A stretch of 64,000 bases of DNA, from the NCBI GenBank assembly GCA_964396965.1, contig CAYNGD010000009.1:6438-70437 (forward strand). The letters run 5' to 3'. The translations under genes were made by a program, and so were the position numbers. The notes below the pieces were generated by a model. It did not search any database. It had not been told where the DNA came from and was given only the letters and a program-made list of their open reading frames with translations. The stretch is from JABMRW01 sp964396965 (GTDB lineage: Bacteria > Chloroflexota > Dehalococcoidia > Dehalococcoidales > BS750m-G39). Positions 40,499 through 48,531 of the stretch are shown in pieces (position 1 is the stretch's first letter; every line of letters begins with the position of its first letter).

Positions 40499-41338
40499 TT
40501 ATTTTTCCTCTTCGTTTAGCAGGTCGCCAAAGACCTTGGTGTGGTAGATTTCGTGGTCCCGGATGCGGAACAGCAGCGTCTTCAGGCCGGGGTCTTTTAT
40601 CTTCTGGGCGGACTTGTCGTAGGCCTCGGCTACCTCCTTCTCTATCTTGATGTCAGCCCGGAGCATATCGGCGGTCTTCCGGGACTGGTCAACCTCGGTG
40701 TGCTCGATTCTGGGGCGGCCCCCGCCGTCAATCATCTCCTCGGCCAGCCAGCCCAAGTGCTGCATCTCGTTTATGGCCTGGTCCTCCAGTTCCTTCTTGG
40801 CCTCGGCGTTGGGCGTGAGGTAGGACTGAAGCATGTACTGGAGGATGACGGAGTATTCGTGCTCGATGCCCCAGTTGAGTACCCGGCTAGTCTCGTCCTG
40901 CTTATCGCCCCGGTGGTCGGTAGCCTTTTCCTTCCTGGCCTTTTCCACGAAGTGGGTGAAGCTGCCGCGGTGGGACTCTTCATCGGAAAGGATGCGCTCT
41001 AGCAGCCTTTTTATCTTGGGGTCGTCGATGGCCTTGATGTGCTCCTTGTAGAGCTTGATGGCGTCGTCTTCCTGTAATACATCGTTGTTCATCCAGTCGG
41101 GCACCAGCCTGCCCCACATCCGCATCATCCCCCGGTTCAGGGTGGGTGTGCCGCCGAGCTCGACGATGGTCTCGGCCAGAAAGTCGAGGTGGCGCATCTC
41201 CTCCCGGGCGATGGCCTCAATCTCGCAGGCTATCTCGCCCTCGCCCATGGCGTAGGCGTGGCTCAGGTACTGGATGATGGCGGCGTGCTCCCCCTCGATG
41301 TCTTGATTGAGCATCTCGATGACTTTCTTCTTGTCCAT
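40499..41338 (-). CDS. Double ferritin-like domain protein
   Basis: A 279-residue protein with two four-helix ferritin-like units in tandem (about 1-135 and 145-279). Each shows E..H...QY, an EEMRHLD or NEMQHLGW segment and a D/HE..H near its end. It resembles bacterioferritin/DUF2202-like storage proteins. ATG 41338 after GGAGGTATT is preferred to TTG 41341. Part of the minus-strand redox block, 20 nt before the rubrerythrin-like gene. Confidence 0.85.
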   Translation of the reverse strand: MDKKKVIEMLNQDIEGEHAAIIQYLSHAYAMGEGEIACEIEAIAREEMRHLDFLAETIVELGGTPTLNRGMMRMWGRLVPDWMNNDVLQEDDAIKLYKEHIKAIDDPKIKRLLERILSDEESHRGSFTHFVEKARKEKATDHRGDKQDETSRVLNWGIEHEYSVILQYMLQSYLTPNAEAKKELEDQAINEMQHLGWLAEEMIDGGGRPRIEHTEVDQSRKTADMLRADIKIEKEVAEAYDKSAQKIKDPGLKTLLFRIRDHEIYHTKVFGDLLNEEEK

Positions 41339-41353
41339 CAATACCTCCGCAGA

Positions 41354-41635
41354 TTATTTCTGGCTGAAGTATGACCGTGTCATGCGGACAATCCAGCCCC
41401 AGTGCAGAATAATATGTATTATTACTATAACCGCCAGAGCGACGGCTGTCCAGCCGTGAAGGTTAATCCAGTCGTTCCTTGACCAGAGGAAGGTGCCGCC
41501 GGCGGTACCCTGACTGCCCCGGTAGCCATCGCCCCGCGGCAGCACTACCCAGAGAATAAAGCCGGACGCTGCCTGAGAAAGGGCCAGCAGCACCATAAAA
41601 AGGACTAGTAGATAGTTTCTAGTTGCCTTTCTCAC
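41354..41635 (-). CDS. DUF4405 membrane protein (cytochrome-b-like)
   Basis: A 93-residue protein with two membrane helices (about 8-29 and 60-80). The WINLHGWTAVA and HIILHWGWI histidines match the DUF4405 family, thought to be a short b-type cytochrome-like module with the His residues as possible haem ligands. The start is GTG 41635. It may pass electrons between the membrane and the soluble redox proteins around it; this is inference. Confidence 0.8.
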   Translation of the reverse strand: MRKATRNYLLVLFMVLLALSQAASGFILWVVLPRGDGYRGSQGTAGGTFLWSRNDWINLHGWTAVALAVIVIIHIILHWGWIVRMTRSYFSQK

Positions 41636-41653
41636 CGCACCCTATTCTATCAC

Positions 41654-41887
41654 TTAAGCGGGCAGGCTGTCGGTCAGCTTATCGCCTTTAGGCGTCAGTT
41701 CGTATTTATCACCCTTGGGGCTGGCCAGTCCGGCCTGCTCGAGCTCACGCAGCCCGCTCCTTACCCGGAACAGGGGAAGCTGGGCCTTCTGGGCGACCTC
41801 TTCCGCCGAGCTGGCCTTGGCTTTAAGGGCACGGAGCATCTTGGCCCCGGATTCAGTCGGTTTACCGTCAGGGCTAATGCAAGCCAT
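41654..41887 (-). CDS. Small winged-helix DNA-binding protein
   Basis: A 77-residue protein predicted as a single winged helix-turn-helix: helices at about 14-21, 27-34 (AEEVAQKAQLP) and 38-50 (RVRSGLRELEQAG), then a wing (DKYELTPKGDKL). It has no cysteine sensor except C3. AGGAGG precedes the ATG. Placed inside the redox block right after the peroxiredoxin gene, it is a plausible local regulator. Confidence 0.75.
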   Translation of the reverse strand: MACISPDGKPTESGAKMLRALKAKASSAEEVAQKAQLPLFRVRSGLRELEQAGLASPKGDKYELTPKGDKLTDSLPA

Positions 41888-41902
41888 ATTCGCCTCCTCT
41901 AT

Positions 41903-42553
41903 TTAAAGCTTTTTCTGGCAGAGGTACCAGTCAACGCACTCGTAGCCCTCCTTGAGCCTCTCCTCGGCCCCCTCCTGGGTGTTGGGTGGGGGCACCACCA
42001 CCTTGTCCCCCGGCCGCCAGTTGGCCGGAGTGGCCACGCCGTTGGCATCGGTGGTCTGCAGGGCGTCAATGATGCGTATTATCTCGTCCATGTTCCGGCC
42101 GGTGGTCAGCGGGTAGTAGAGTATGGTGCGGATGACCTGCTTGCCATCGATGATAAAGACGCACCTGACCGTCTCCGTCTTGCTCTGGCCGGGGTGAATC
42201 ATGCCGTAGGCGGTGGAGACCTCTTTGCTAAGGTCGGCGATGATGGGGAAGGGAATCTTGACCTTTGTCTTCTCCTCAACGTTGCGCACCCAGGCGATGT
42301 GCGAGGATACGCTGTCAACGCTTAGGCCCAGCAGCTCCACCCCCCGCTTCCGCAGCTCGGGGTAGATTTTGGCGAAGGCGATAAACTCGGTGGTGCAGAC
42401 CGGGGTGAAATCGGCGGGGTGGGAGAAGAGGATGAGCCAGCCCCCCTTGTAGTCTTCGAGTTTAATCGTTCCCTGGGTGGTCACCGCCTCGAAGGGCGGC
42501 GCCGGCTGGCCCAGACGGGGCAGGCTGATTGGCTGCTCTTTGACCTCTTCCAT
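41903..42553 (-). CDS. Peroxiredoxin, Prx6 / archaeal TPx type
   Basis: A 216-residue thiol peroxidase. The peroxidatic Cys is C53 in PADFTPVCTTE. The C-terminal C206 and C212 (CVDWYLC) match the extra cysteine pair of archaeal decameric peroxiredoxins such as the Aeropyrum enzyme, where they help resolve the oxidised Cys. It is separated from the upstream rubredoxin gene by a terminator. AAGGAGGG precedes the ATG. Confidence 0.93.
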   Translation of the reverse strand: MEEVKEQPISLPRLGQPAPPFEAVTTQGTIKLEDYKGGWLILFSHPADFTPVCTTEFIAFAKIYPELRKRGVELLGLSVDSVSSHIAWVRNVEEKTKVKIPFPIIADLSKEVSTAYGMIHPGQSKTETVRCVFIIDGKQVIRTILYYPLTTGRNMDEIIRIIDALQTTDANGVATPANWRPGDKVVVPPPNTQEGAEERLKEGYECVDWYLCQKKL

Positions 42554-42578
42554 TTTTTTACCCTCCTTTAATTTTTTT

Positions 42579-42600
42579 AAAAAGGGCTGGACGCAGCCCT
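42579..42600 (-). terminator. Intrinsic terminator after the rubredoxin-fusion gene
   Basis: On the minus strand AGGGCTG (42594-42600) pairs with CAGCCCT (42583-42589) around a four-base loop, and a five-U run follows. It ends the upstream part of the redox block and isolates the peroxiredoxin genes, whose own promoter must lie close by or which depend on read-through. Confidence 0.7.
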
Positions 42601-42618
42601 CATATTTTTGCTTTCCGG

Positions 42619-43308
42619 TTATCCCTTCACCTTTTCAAACTGGCTCTTCTCTGCCCCGCAGATGGGGCAGACCCAGTCGTCGGGCAGCTTTTCGAAGGGT
42701 GTCCCCGGCGCTATCCCGCCATCGGGGTCGCCGAGAGTGGGGTCGTAGATATAGCCGCAGACGCTGCACTTGTATTTATCCATTTTAGCGGTTACCTCCT
42801 CTTTCTCCTTATGGTAGGTGGGGGCGGTCTTGGGGGTGGTGCCCCGCTTGACCAGGTGGTAGTAGGCGTAGGTCATTGGCTCGCCTTCCCCCAGAACCTC
42901 GGCCCCCACCAGACTGCCGACGAAGATAGTGTGTGTGCCCACATCAAGTTCCTGGTTTACTTTGGCCTCCATAAAGGCCAGGGCGTGGTCGGTAACTATG
43001 GGCGCCCCGGTCTCGCCCAGTATGTAATTCATGTCTTTGAGCTTGTCTATCTCTCTCCCCGACTTGAAGCCGAAGTGGCCGATAAAAGCCAGCGGCGTAT
43101 CCTTGGCCAGGACGGAGGCGGTAAAGACCCGGCTCTCTTTAATAAACTCATGGGTCAGGTTGCTCTTGTTTATGGCCACGGCAATAGCTGGCGGCTCGGC
43201 GGTCACCTGAATTAGGGTATTGGCCACCTGCCCGTTGAACTTTTGGCCTTTTTTAGAGACGATGATATACAGGCCGTAGCCTATGGTATGCAGGGCACTG
43301 GTGTTCAT
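42619..43308 (-). CDS. High-molecular-weight rubredoxin (flavin reductase plus rubredoxin)
   Basis: A 229-residue fusion. Residues about 1-165 are a flavin-reductase-like FMN-binding domain (GYGLYIIVSKK, NGQVANTLIQVTAEPP, the SRVFTASVLA block), and about 175-229 are a rubredoxin with CSVCGY and CPICGA binding one iron. In acetogens and Archaeoglobus the equivalent Hrb/FlRd passes electrons from NADH to flavodiiron proteins or rubrerythrins. Three ferritin-like proteins nearby are natural acceptors. Confidence 0.92.
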   Translation of the reverse strand: MNTSALHTIGYGLYIIVSKKGQKFNGQVANTLIQVTAEPPAIAVAINKSNLTHEFIKESRVFTASVLAKDTPLAFIGHFGFKSGREIDKLKDMNYILGETGAPIVTDHALAFMEAKVNQELDVGTHTIFVGSLVGAEVLGEGEPMTYAYYHLVKRGTTPKTAPTYHKEKEEVTAKMDKYKCSVCGYIYDPTLGDPDGGIAPGTPFEKLPDDWVCPICGAEKSQFEKVKG

Positions 43309-43320
43309 ATCCTTTCCCCC

Positions 43321-43560
43321 TTATCCTTCCTTTTTGCCTTTCCTGACGTAAGCCTTGTATTGCCCGTTATCCTCCTCAATCCCCACCAGCTCGTTGCCGG
43401 TGGTCTTGCACCAGGCGGGCATATCCTCCTTTATCCCCTCGTCGTCGGCCAGGACCTCCAGCACCTGCCCCGGCTTCAGCTCCTTGAGCTTTTTGGCGGT
43501 GTTATAGATAGGCATCGGACAGTAGAGCCCGATGCAGTCCAGGCTGGCATTTGCTTTCAT
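43321..43560 (-). CDS. TusA/SirA-family sulfur carrier protein
   Basis: A 79-residue TusA-fold protein. The sulfur-carrying Cys is in LYCPMPI (CPxP motif) near residue 14. ATG 43560 is used because GAGGAGG precedes it; a longer frame to 43575 overlaps the dsrE stop. A second Cys lies in CIGLYC and another in PAWCKTTGN. It follows a DsrE-like gene and a NifS/IscU pair, so sulfur transfer between persulfide carriers is likely. Confidence 0.9.
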   Translation of the reverse strand: MKANASLDCIGLYCPMPIYNTAKKLKELKPGQVLEVLADDEGIKEDMPAWCKTTGNELVGIEEDNGQYKAYVRKGKKEG

Positions 43561-43571
43561 TATCGGCCTCC

Positions 43572-44048
43572 TCAAATAAACAGGTTAACCTTACCCTCCC
43601 TGGCCTCGGCCAGATAGGTAGCCACCCCGGCGAAGCTGTCCACCCCGGTGATGAAGTCGTCCTTGGTGATGCCCATAATCCCCATTGAGGTGGTGCAGGC
43701 GATAAACTTGACCCCCGCCTCCTTGGCGATGGCTATCTGCTCATCGATGGTGGGGAACTTGGCGTCCTGCATCAGCTTGCCCATCATCCACTTGCCCAGG
43801 CCGAGTATGTTAAACTTGGATAGAGGCAGCCTCTTCGAGCCGCCGCGGTTCATCGCGTTGAGCATCTTCCTCATCATTCCCCGGCTCTTTATTGAGCCTT
43901 CGTTCTTTTTGATGACATTTAAGCCCCAGAAGGTGAAGAACATGCTTACCTCCATCCCCATGGCGGTGGCGCCGATGGCCAGATTAAAGGCGGCCAGGGC
44001 TTTATCCATCTCCCCGCTGAAGACGATAAGGGTAATCTTCTCCGCCAT
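43572..44048 (-). CDS. DsrE/DsrF-like protein
   Basis: A 158-residue protein of the DsrE/F-like family (COG2210-type peroxiredoxin-like membrane-associated group). Landmarks are SGEMDKALAAFNLAIGATAMG, MFFTFWGLNV and the potential sulfur-binding Cys of FIACTTSMGIMG. In other anaerobes this gene sits beside tusA, as here. It is 12 nt from tusA. Confidence 0.88.
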   Translation of the reverse strand: MAEKITLIVFSGEMDKALAAFNLAIGATAMGMEVSMFFTFWGLNVIKKNEGSIKSRGMMRKMLNAMNRGGSKRLPLSKFNILGLGKWMMGKLMQDAKFPTIDEQIAIAKEAGVKFIACTTSMGIMGITKDDFITGVDSFAGVATYLAEAREGKVNLFI

Positions 44049-44061
44049 AATAGTTCTCTAT

Positions 44062-44256
44062 TCACCCTTCGAGCTTGCCCCCGCACTTGGGGCAGACCTC
44101 GGCGTCCCTGGGCACGGCTATCTGGCAGGTGGAGCAGTAGCGCAGGGTGACCCCGCAGGGCCGGCAGTAGGGCAGCACCGAAAGGGTAATCTCCTCCTCA
44201 CAGTAAGGGCAGAAACACTTCTTCTCCACCGATTTTGACCCTTTTTTCTCTTTCAT
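44062..44256 (-). CDS. Small double zinc-ribbon protein
   Basis: A 64-residue protein with four CxxC knuckles: CPYC, CRPC, CSTC and CPKC, enough for two zinc ribbons, after a Lys-rich start. Function unknown. It overlaps the IscU-like gene by 4 nt (ATGA) and precedes dsrE by 13 nt, so it is embedded in the sulfur gene run. It could bind zinc or an iron-sulfur unit. Confidence 0.75.
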   Translation of the reverse strand: MKEKKGSKSVEKKCFCPYCEEEITLSVLPYCRPCGVTLRYCSTCQIAVPRDAEVCPKCGGKLEG

Positions 44257-44660
44257 TTCTTTACCCCCTTCTGGCTCTTGGCCTGGCTACCCTGCTTCTT
44301 CTGGTAGTCATCGATGGCCTTATTCAGGGCCTGGGCGCCCAGGTTGGAACAGTGGTACTTGTTCTTGGGCAACCCCTCCAGTTGCTCGGCCACCAGCGCC
44401 GGTGTCAGCTTCTTGGCCTCTTCCAGGGTCTTACCCTTGGCCATCTCGCTGACCATGCTGGAGACGGCTATGGCGGCGCCGCAGCCGAAGGTCTTGTACT
44501 TGACATCGCTAATGTGGTTATCTTTAACCTTGATGTAGAAGGTCATCATGTCCCCGCAGACGGGGTTGCCCACCTCGCCGACGCCGTCGGGGTTCTCAAT
44601 CTCGCCGACGTTGCGGGGGTTCATGAAGTGGTCCATCACTTTTTCGTTGTAGACCGGCAT
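44253..44660 (-). CDS. IscU/NifU-type iron-sulfur scaffold protein
   Basis: A 135-residue scaffold with the three conserved cysteines in NPVCGD, FGCGAAIA and KYHCSN, the Asp of CGD and the PRNVGEIENPDG opening. This is the archaeal/anaerobe IscU type. ATG 44660 is chosen because AAAGGAGG precedes it, and it lies right at the end of the cysteine-desulfurase gene. The tail is Lys/Gln-rich. Confidence 0.92.
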   Translation of the reverse strand: MPVYNEKVMDHFMNPRNVGEIENPDGVGEVGNPVCGDMMTFYIKVKDNHISDVKYKTFGCGAAIAVSSMVSEMAKGKTLEEAKKLTPALVAEQLEGLPKNKYHCSNLGAQALNKAIDDYQKKQGSQAKSQKGVKK

Positions 44661-44661
44661 C

Positions 44662-45852
44662 TTAGTTACCTCCTTTCGTCTTACCCTTAAGGAATTTGGC
44701 GTACAGCGGCGACATCTGCCGCAGCCGCTCGACAATGGGCGGCATCGTATCTAATACGTAGTCAACGTCCTCCTCGGTGTTATCCAGACCGAAGCTGAAG
44801 AGGAGCGAGCCCTGGGCTATCTCGTGGGGGAGGCCCATGGCGATGAGGACGTGGGAGGCCTTGAGCGCCCTTGAGGTGCAGGCCGAGCCGCTGGAGACGG
44901 CTATCCCCTTGCTGTTCAAGAGCATCAGCATCGACTCCCCCTCGATGAACTCGACGCAGAAGCTGGCGTGGCCGGGCAGGCGCTGGGTAGGATGCCCGGT
45001 GACGATAACGTGCTCGATGTGCTTGGGCAGCTCAGCGAGCAGCTTATCGCGCAGGGGAGAGAGGCGCTTGGCCCTTTTGGCCATATCGGCCCTGGCCAGC
45101 TCGGCCGCCTTGCCCAGACCGGCGATGGCGGGAACGTCCTCGGTTCCCGCCCTTCTTCCCCCTTCCTGCACCCCGCCGTCGAGGAAGGGGATGATGCGCG
45201 CCCCCTTCTTAAGCCAGAGGGCGCCGGAGCCCTTGGGTCCGTAGAACTCGTTGCCGGCCAGGCTCAAGGCATCCACACCGAGCTCCTTGACGTCAACCGG
45301 TATGGTGCCGGCGGTGGCCACGGCGTCGGTGTGGAAGATGGCCCCGCTCTTCTTGACCACCTCGGCTATCTCTTTAATCGGCTCGATGGTGCCCACCTCG
45401 CTATTGGCGTGCATGATGGAGACAAGTATGGTGTCCTTCCTCAAGCTCTTAGCTACTTTATCCGGGTCAACCAGGCCGTATTTGTCCACCGGCACCTCGC
45501 TGACCTCAAATCCCCACTTCTCCAGGGTACGGGCCGAGTGCAGCACCGAGAAGTGCTCGATGGCGGAAACGACGATATGCTTTCCCTTGGCCTGCTGGGC
45601 CATGGCCAGCCCCTTGATAGCGAAGTTATTCGATTCGGTGCCACTGGCGGTGAAGATAATCTCCTCCGCCTCACCGCCGATAAGGTCGGCCACCTGGCTG
45701 CGGGCATCCTCTACTGCCTCCCTGGCACTGTCCCCCCAGCTGTGCAGGGACTGGACGTTGCCGTAGGCTTCCTTGAGGTAGGGCAGCATGACCTCGAGCA
45801 CCTCGGGCAATATCGGGGTGGTGGCGACGTTGTCCAGATAAACCTCTTTCAT
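44662..45852 (-). CDS. Cysteine-desulfurase (NifS/IscS) homologue lacking the PLP lysine
   Basis: A 396-residue fold-type I protein of the NifS/IscS family with YLDNVATTP at the start, TASGTESNN, AIEHFSVL, HTDAV and the persulfide Cys loop SSGSACTS. In the SxHK-(F/Y)YGPKG motif, which normally supplies the PLP Schiff-base lysine, the sequence reads AGNEFYGPKG. The Lys position is E202 (codon GAG at 45247-45249). As read it should not form the internal aldimine. ATG 45852 follows AAGGAGG; the longer frame to 46014 has no family match. It precedes the IscU scaffold gene. Confidence 0.9.
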   Translation of the reverse strand: MKEVYLDNVATTPILPEVLEVMLPYLKEAYGNVQSLHSWGDSAREAVEDARSQVADLIGGEAEEIIFTASGTESNNFAIKGLAMAQQAKGKHIVVSAIEHFSVLHSARTLEKWGFEVSEVPVDKYGLVDPDKVAKSLRKDTILVSIMHANSEVGTIEPIKEIAEVVKKSGAIFHTDAVATAGTIPVDVKELGVDALSLAGNEFYGPKGSGALWLKKGARIIPFLDGGVQEGGRRAGTEDVPAIAGLGKAAELARADMAKRAKRLSPLRDKLLAELPKHIEHVIVTGHPTQRLPGHASFCVEFIEGESMLMLLNSKGIAVSSGSACTSRALKASHVLIAMGLPHEIAQGSLLFSFGLDNTEEDVDYVLDTMPPIVERLRQMSPLYAKFLKGKTKGGN

Positions 45853-45874
45853 TGACGACCTCCTTGCTGGCGGT

Positions 45875-46405
45875 TTAACCCCCGTCCAGTGACGGATGCT
45901 CCTTCTCGACGAACCAGGCGGCGGGGTCTTTGAGGTATTCGTAATAGTCGAGCAGGACGAGGTGGTGCTCCTTCTCCTGGGCGGACAGGGCTTGGTAGAA
46001 TTCTCTCTCGGCATTGTAGCTGGCCTGCTTCTCCTGCTGCTGGTAGAAATCGTAGGTCTTGTTCTCCATGTCCATGGCCGTCTTTATCGCCTCCAGCTCG
46101 GTAGAGTCCGCCTTTCCCTTCGGCCCCATCTGCTTGGTGGCCTGGGCGAATACCGTCCTCAGGTTGCGGCCACCGTCGGGCAGAAAATCGGTCTTGGGCC
46201 AGCCCTTTTCCTTCCGTATTGAGTTGTATATCTCCTGGAACTTCTGGCGGTGAAGGTCCTCCTCGCCGGCCAGAGTGCGCAGCAGCTTCTTACCCAGCTC
46301 GTTGCCGCTCTGCTGGCTGGCTTTGAGGTAGTATGCTTTGCCGTCAATTTCCATCTGGATGGCAGTCTGGAGTCCTTTTATCGTCTTTTCCTGTTCGGTT
46401 GCCAT
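45875..46405 (-). CDS. Rubrerythrin-like ferritin-fold protein
   Basis: A 176-residue four-helix bundle. Diiron ligands are suggested by MEIDGKAYYLKA, AGEEDLHRQKF (E..H), MDMENKTYDFYQ and AQEKEHHLVLLD. No rubredoxin domain. First gene of the block that runs through nifS-iscU-dsrE-tusA-rubredoxin. It is the third ferritin-like protein of the region and is only distantly like the other two. Confidence 0.87.
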   Translation of the reverse strand: MATEQEKTIKGLQTAIQMEIDGKAYYLKASQQSGNELGKKLLRTLAGEEDLHRQKFQEIYNSIRKEKGWPKTDFLPDGGRNLRTVFAQATKQMGPKGKADSTELEAIKTAMDMENKTYDFYQQQEKQASYNAEREFYQALSAQEKEHHLVLLDYYEYLKDPAAWFVEKEHPSLDGG

Positions 46406-46624
46406 AGTCTCACCTCTCCTGGTTTAGTTTCATCAGAACCGCTTAGGCTGCCGTTATCATAATACCGGTTAAACAGTGACAAAATCATAAAACGGGGGGA
46501 GAAAATCTTACAAAGTTATCACATTTGGCTTTAAGCTAGCGCTTAAGGTCAGTATAGCTTAATATAATGCCGGTTTCTACCGCCTCTAACCGCAGTACTA
46601 GCAAGAATGTACTCAGGGAGAATG

Positions 46625-46653
46625 TTGACAGAAGGGCATTAATGGGCTATTCT
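46625..46653 (+). promoter_or_regulatory. Promoter of the coiled-coil protein gene
   Basis: TTGACA (46625-46630), 17-nt spacer, TATTCT (46648-46653). The rest of the 290-nt gap (46406-46624) holds AT-rich sequence with no gene. Confidence 0.55.
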
Positions 46654-46694
46654 CGTTATAGGTGCCGTTCCAGGCTAGACCCGGAGGTAGATTT

Positions 46695-47291
46695 GTGGCT
46701 AATAAAGACAAAGAGGGCAACAACAAAGCGTTTGAGGAGATAGAACGGCTGGTTAATGAGCAGGCTGGCAAGGACCAGAAGAAGACCAATGAAGATGAGG
46801 CCAAGCTGAAAAAGGAGAAAGAACGCCTGGCCAAGGAAAAGGCCAAGAAAGAGGCGGAAGAGGCCAAGAAGGCGCAGAAAGAGGCGGAGAAGTTAGCCAG
46901 AAAACAGGCCAAGAAAGAGGCCGAGGAAGCCAAGAGGGCCAAGAAAGAGGCGGAGAAGCTAGCCAAAGAGCAGGCGAAAAAAGATAAAGAGGGCAAGACC
47001 GGAAAGGAAGCAGCGCCGGAGGCCATCTCAGCCACTTATCAAGGCAACTTCCAGCTGGTCCTGCCTCCGCCGACCGGTTTCAAGCAGGTCAGGCAGTTTT
47101 CCGAGAGCCTGGCGGAGATGACCACACTGAAGGTGATCTGGACCGGCGGCTCGGCGGATGAAGGCGCCCTAATCGCTATTTCGGTGGCGGAGCCGGTGTC
47201 TCTGGCCCGTATCCTGAGTGATATGCCGATGGTAGACGGGGTTGAGTTCAAGGGGGATAAGATTCACGTCACCCTCAGGGCTTCCGCCTAA
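46695..47291 (+). CDS. Lys/Glu-rich coiled-coil protein with small C-terminal domain
   Basis: A 198-residue protein. Residues about 25-105 are a charged alpha-helix made of KKEAEEAKK-type repeats, including a 22-residue unit repeated in tandem (46845-46910 and 46911-46976). Residues about 115-198 form a compact domain (FQLVLPPPTGFKQVRQF to VEFKGDKIHVTL) that I do not recognise. GTG 46695 is chosen because GGAGG stands 7 nt upstream; a frame from 46662 is longer but lacks a site. It ends with a 4-nt tail overlap with the next gene. Confidence 0.75.
   Translation: MANKDKEGNNKAFEEIERLVNEQAGKDQKKTNEDEAKLKKEKERLAKEKAKKEAEEAKKAQKEAEKLARKQAKKEAEEAKRAKKEAEKLAKEQAKKDKEGKTGKEAAPEAISATYQGNFQLVLPPPTGFKQVRQFSESLAEMTTLKVIWTGGSADEGALIAISVAEPVSLARILSDMPMVDGVEFKGDKIHVTLRASA
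46845..46976 (+). repeat. Two 66-bp in-frame tandem repeats
   Basis: Two adjacent 66-bp units (46845-46910, 46911-46976) encode KKEAEEAKKAQKEAEKLARK... and its near copy KKEAEEAKRAKKEAEKLAKE.... They differ at several third positions, so the duplication is not very recent. Confidence 0.8.
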
Positions 47292-48382
47292 GTTGCGGGC
47301 CCCGGCGCCGTCCTTTTCTCTGGCCTGATTCGGGTACCCCGAGGTATTTTAGTATTTTTGCCCACCACCGCCCTGTCCCCCAGGACGCAGTTGTCCGGTA
47401 CTTCACTGTCGGCGCGGATTTGGCTGTGTGAGGCGGCGATACAGTTCCGCAGTGTCGCTCTCCGGCCCACGCTGACGTTGTCCCACAGCACCGCCCCCTC
47501 GATGACAGCCCCGGCCTCAATCTGGCATTCCGGCCCTATCACCGCTGGCCCCCTTACCGCTGCCCCCGGCCCGATGACGCACCCATCACCAATAAGAACC
47601 GGGGCCTCGATGGTGGCCGAGGGGTCAATACGGCTGCTGCCGGTTTGGACGCCGCTGGATCGGAACAGGGATGGGGCTCTGCCCAGCAGCAGGTCGTGGT
47701 TCAGGCGGAGGTATTTCTCCGGTGTCCCCATGTCCAGCCAGTAGGCGGCAGAGGAATAGGCGTACACCGCTTCACCCTGGCTTAATAAATCTTGAAACGT
47801 CTCTCTCTCAATGCTGACCTTCTTACCGGGCGGAATCTTGGCCAGGATATCAGGCTCCAGGACATAGATTCCGGCGTTTATGTTATTGGTGGTTACTTCA
47901 TCCCGGGCGGGCTTTTCCCGAAAGCGGGTGATTCTGCCATTGTCGTCGGTCTCTATCAGGCCGTAGGCGGTTGGGTCTTCCACCGGGGTAACGGCGATGG
48001 TGGCCGCCGCCTTTTTACGCCGGTGGAAGTCAATCATGGCGGTGATATCCAGGTCGGTGAAGATATCGCCGTTCAGCATCAGGAAGCTCTCGCCCAGGTA
48101 GCCTTCGGCGTTCTTCACCGCGCCGGCGGTGCCCAGCGGCTCCTCCTCGACAAGGTAAGACAGGCTCACCCCAAGCCCGGCACCGCCGCCGAAATAGTCT
48201 TTAATGCCCTGGGGCAGGTAGCTCATGGCCAGGATAATATCGGTTACACCGTGCCCCTTGAGGTAGCCGAGCAGGTGCTCCAGGAAAGGCTTATTAAGGA
48301 CAGGCACCATCGCCTTGGTGGTGTTGCAGGTCAGGGGGCGCAGGCGGGTGCCTTCTCCCCCCACCAGAATAACTGCTTTCAT
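47288..48382 (-). CDS. Sugar-phosphate nucleotidyltransferase with left-handed beta-helix tail
   Basis: A 364-residue enzyme. The N-terminal nucleotidyltransferase domain has GGEGTRLRPLT (residues 8-18), the metal site LNGDIFTD and the sugar loop NAGIYVLEPD. After about residue 245 hexapeptide repeats (PVLIGDGCVIGPGAAV and on) form a left-handed beta-helix. This suits mannose-1-phosphate guanylyltransferase or glucose-1-phosphate thymidylyl/uridylyltransferase of the archaeal-like type; the exact base and sugar cannot be told. It supplies activated sugars for glycans. Confidence 0.88.
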   Translation of the reverse strand: MKAVILVGGEGTRLRPLTCNTTKAMVPVLNKPFLEHLLGYLKGHGVTDIILAMSYLPQGIKDYFGGGAGLGVSLSYLVEEEPLGTAGAVKNAEGYLGESFLMLNGDIFTDLDITAMIDFHRRKKAAATIAVTPVEDPTAYGLIETDDNGRITRFREKPARDEVTTNNINAGIYVLEPDILAKIPPGKKVSIERETFQDLLSQGEAVYAYSSAAYWLDMGTPEKYLRLNHDLLLGRAPSLFRSSGVQTGSSRIDPSATIEAPVLIGDGCVIGPGAAVRGPAVIGPECQIEAGAVIEGAVLWDNVSVGRRATLRNCIAASHSQIRADSEVPDNCVLGDRAVVGKNTKIPRGTRIRPEKRTAPGPAT

Positions 48383-48531
48383 TCTCCCTACCCTAAAAAT
48401 CTTATAGTGCCCTTTGCCCCGATGTCAAGGCGGGCCAATTATTGACATTTAAAACCCGATGTATTAACCTTCAAAAGGATATTTTAACTACCAGTCACCC
48501 TTGAATCAGCCTGCCGAGATAGAGGAGTAGT

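Noticed and set aside
46845..46976. Tandem 66-bp units as a CRISPR or intergenic repeat
   Set aside because: The units are inside an open frame, keep the frame and encode a regular charged helix.
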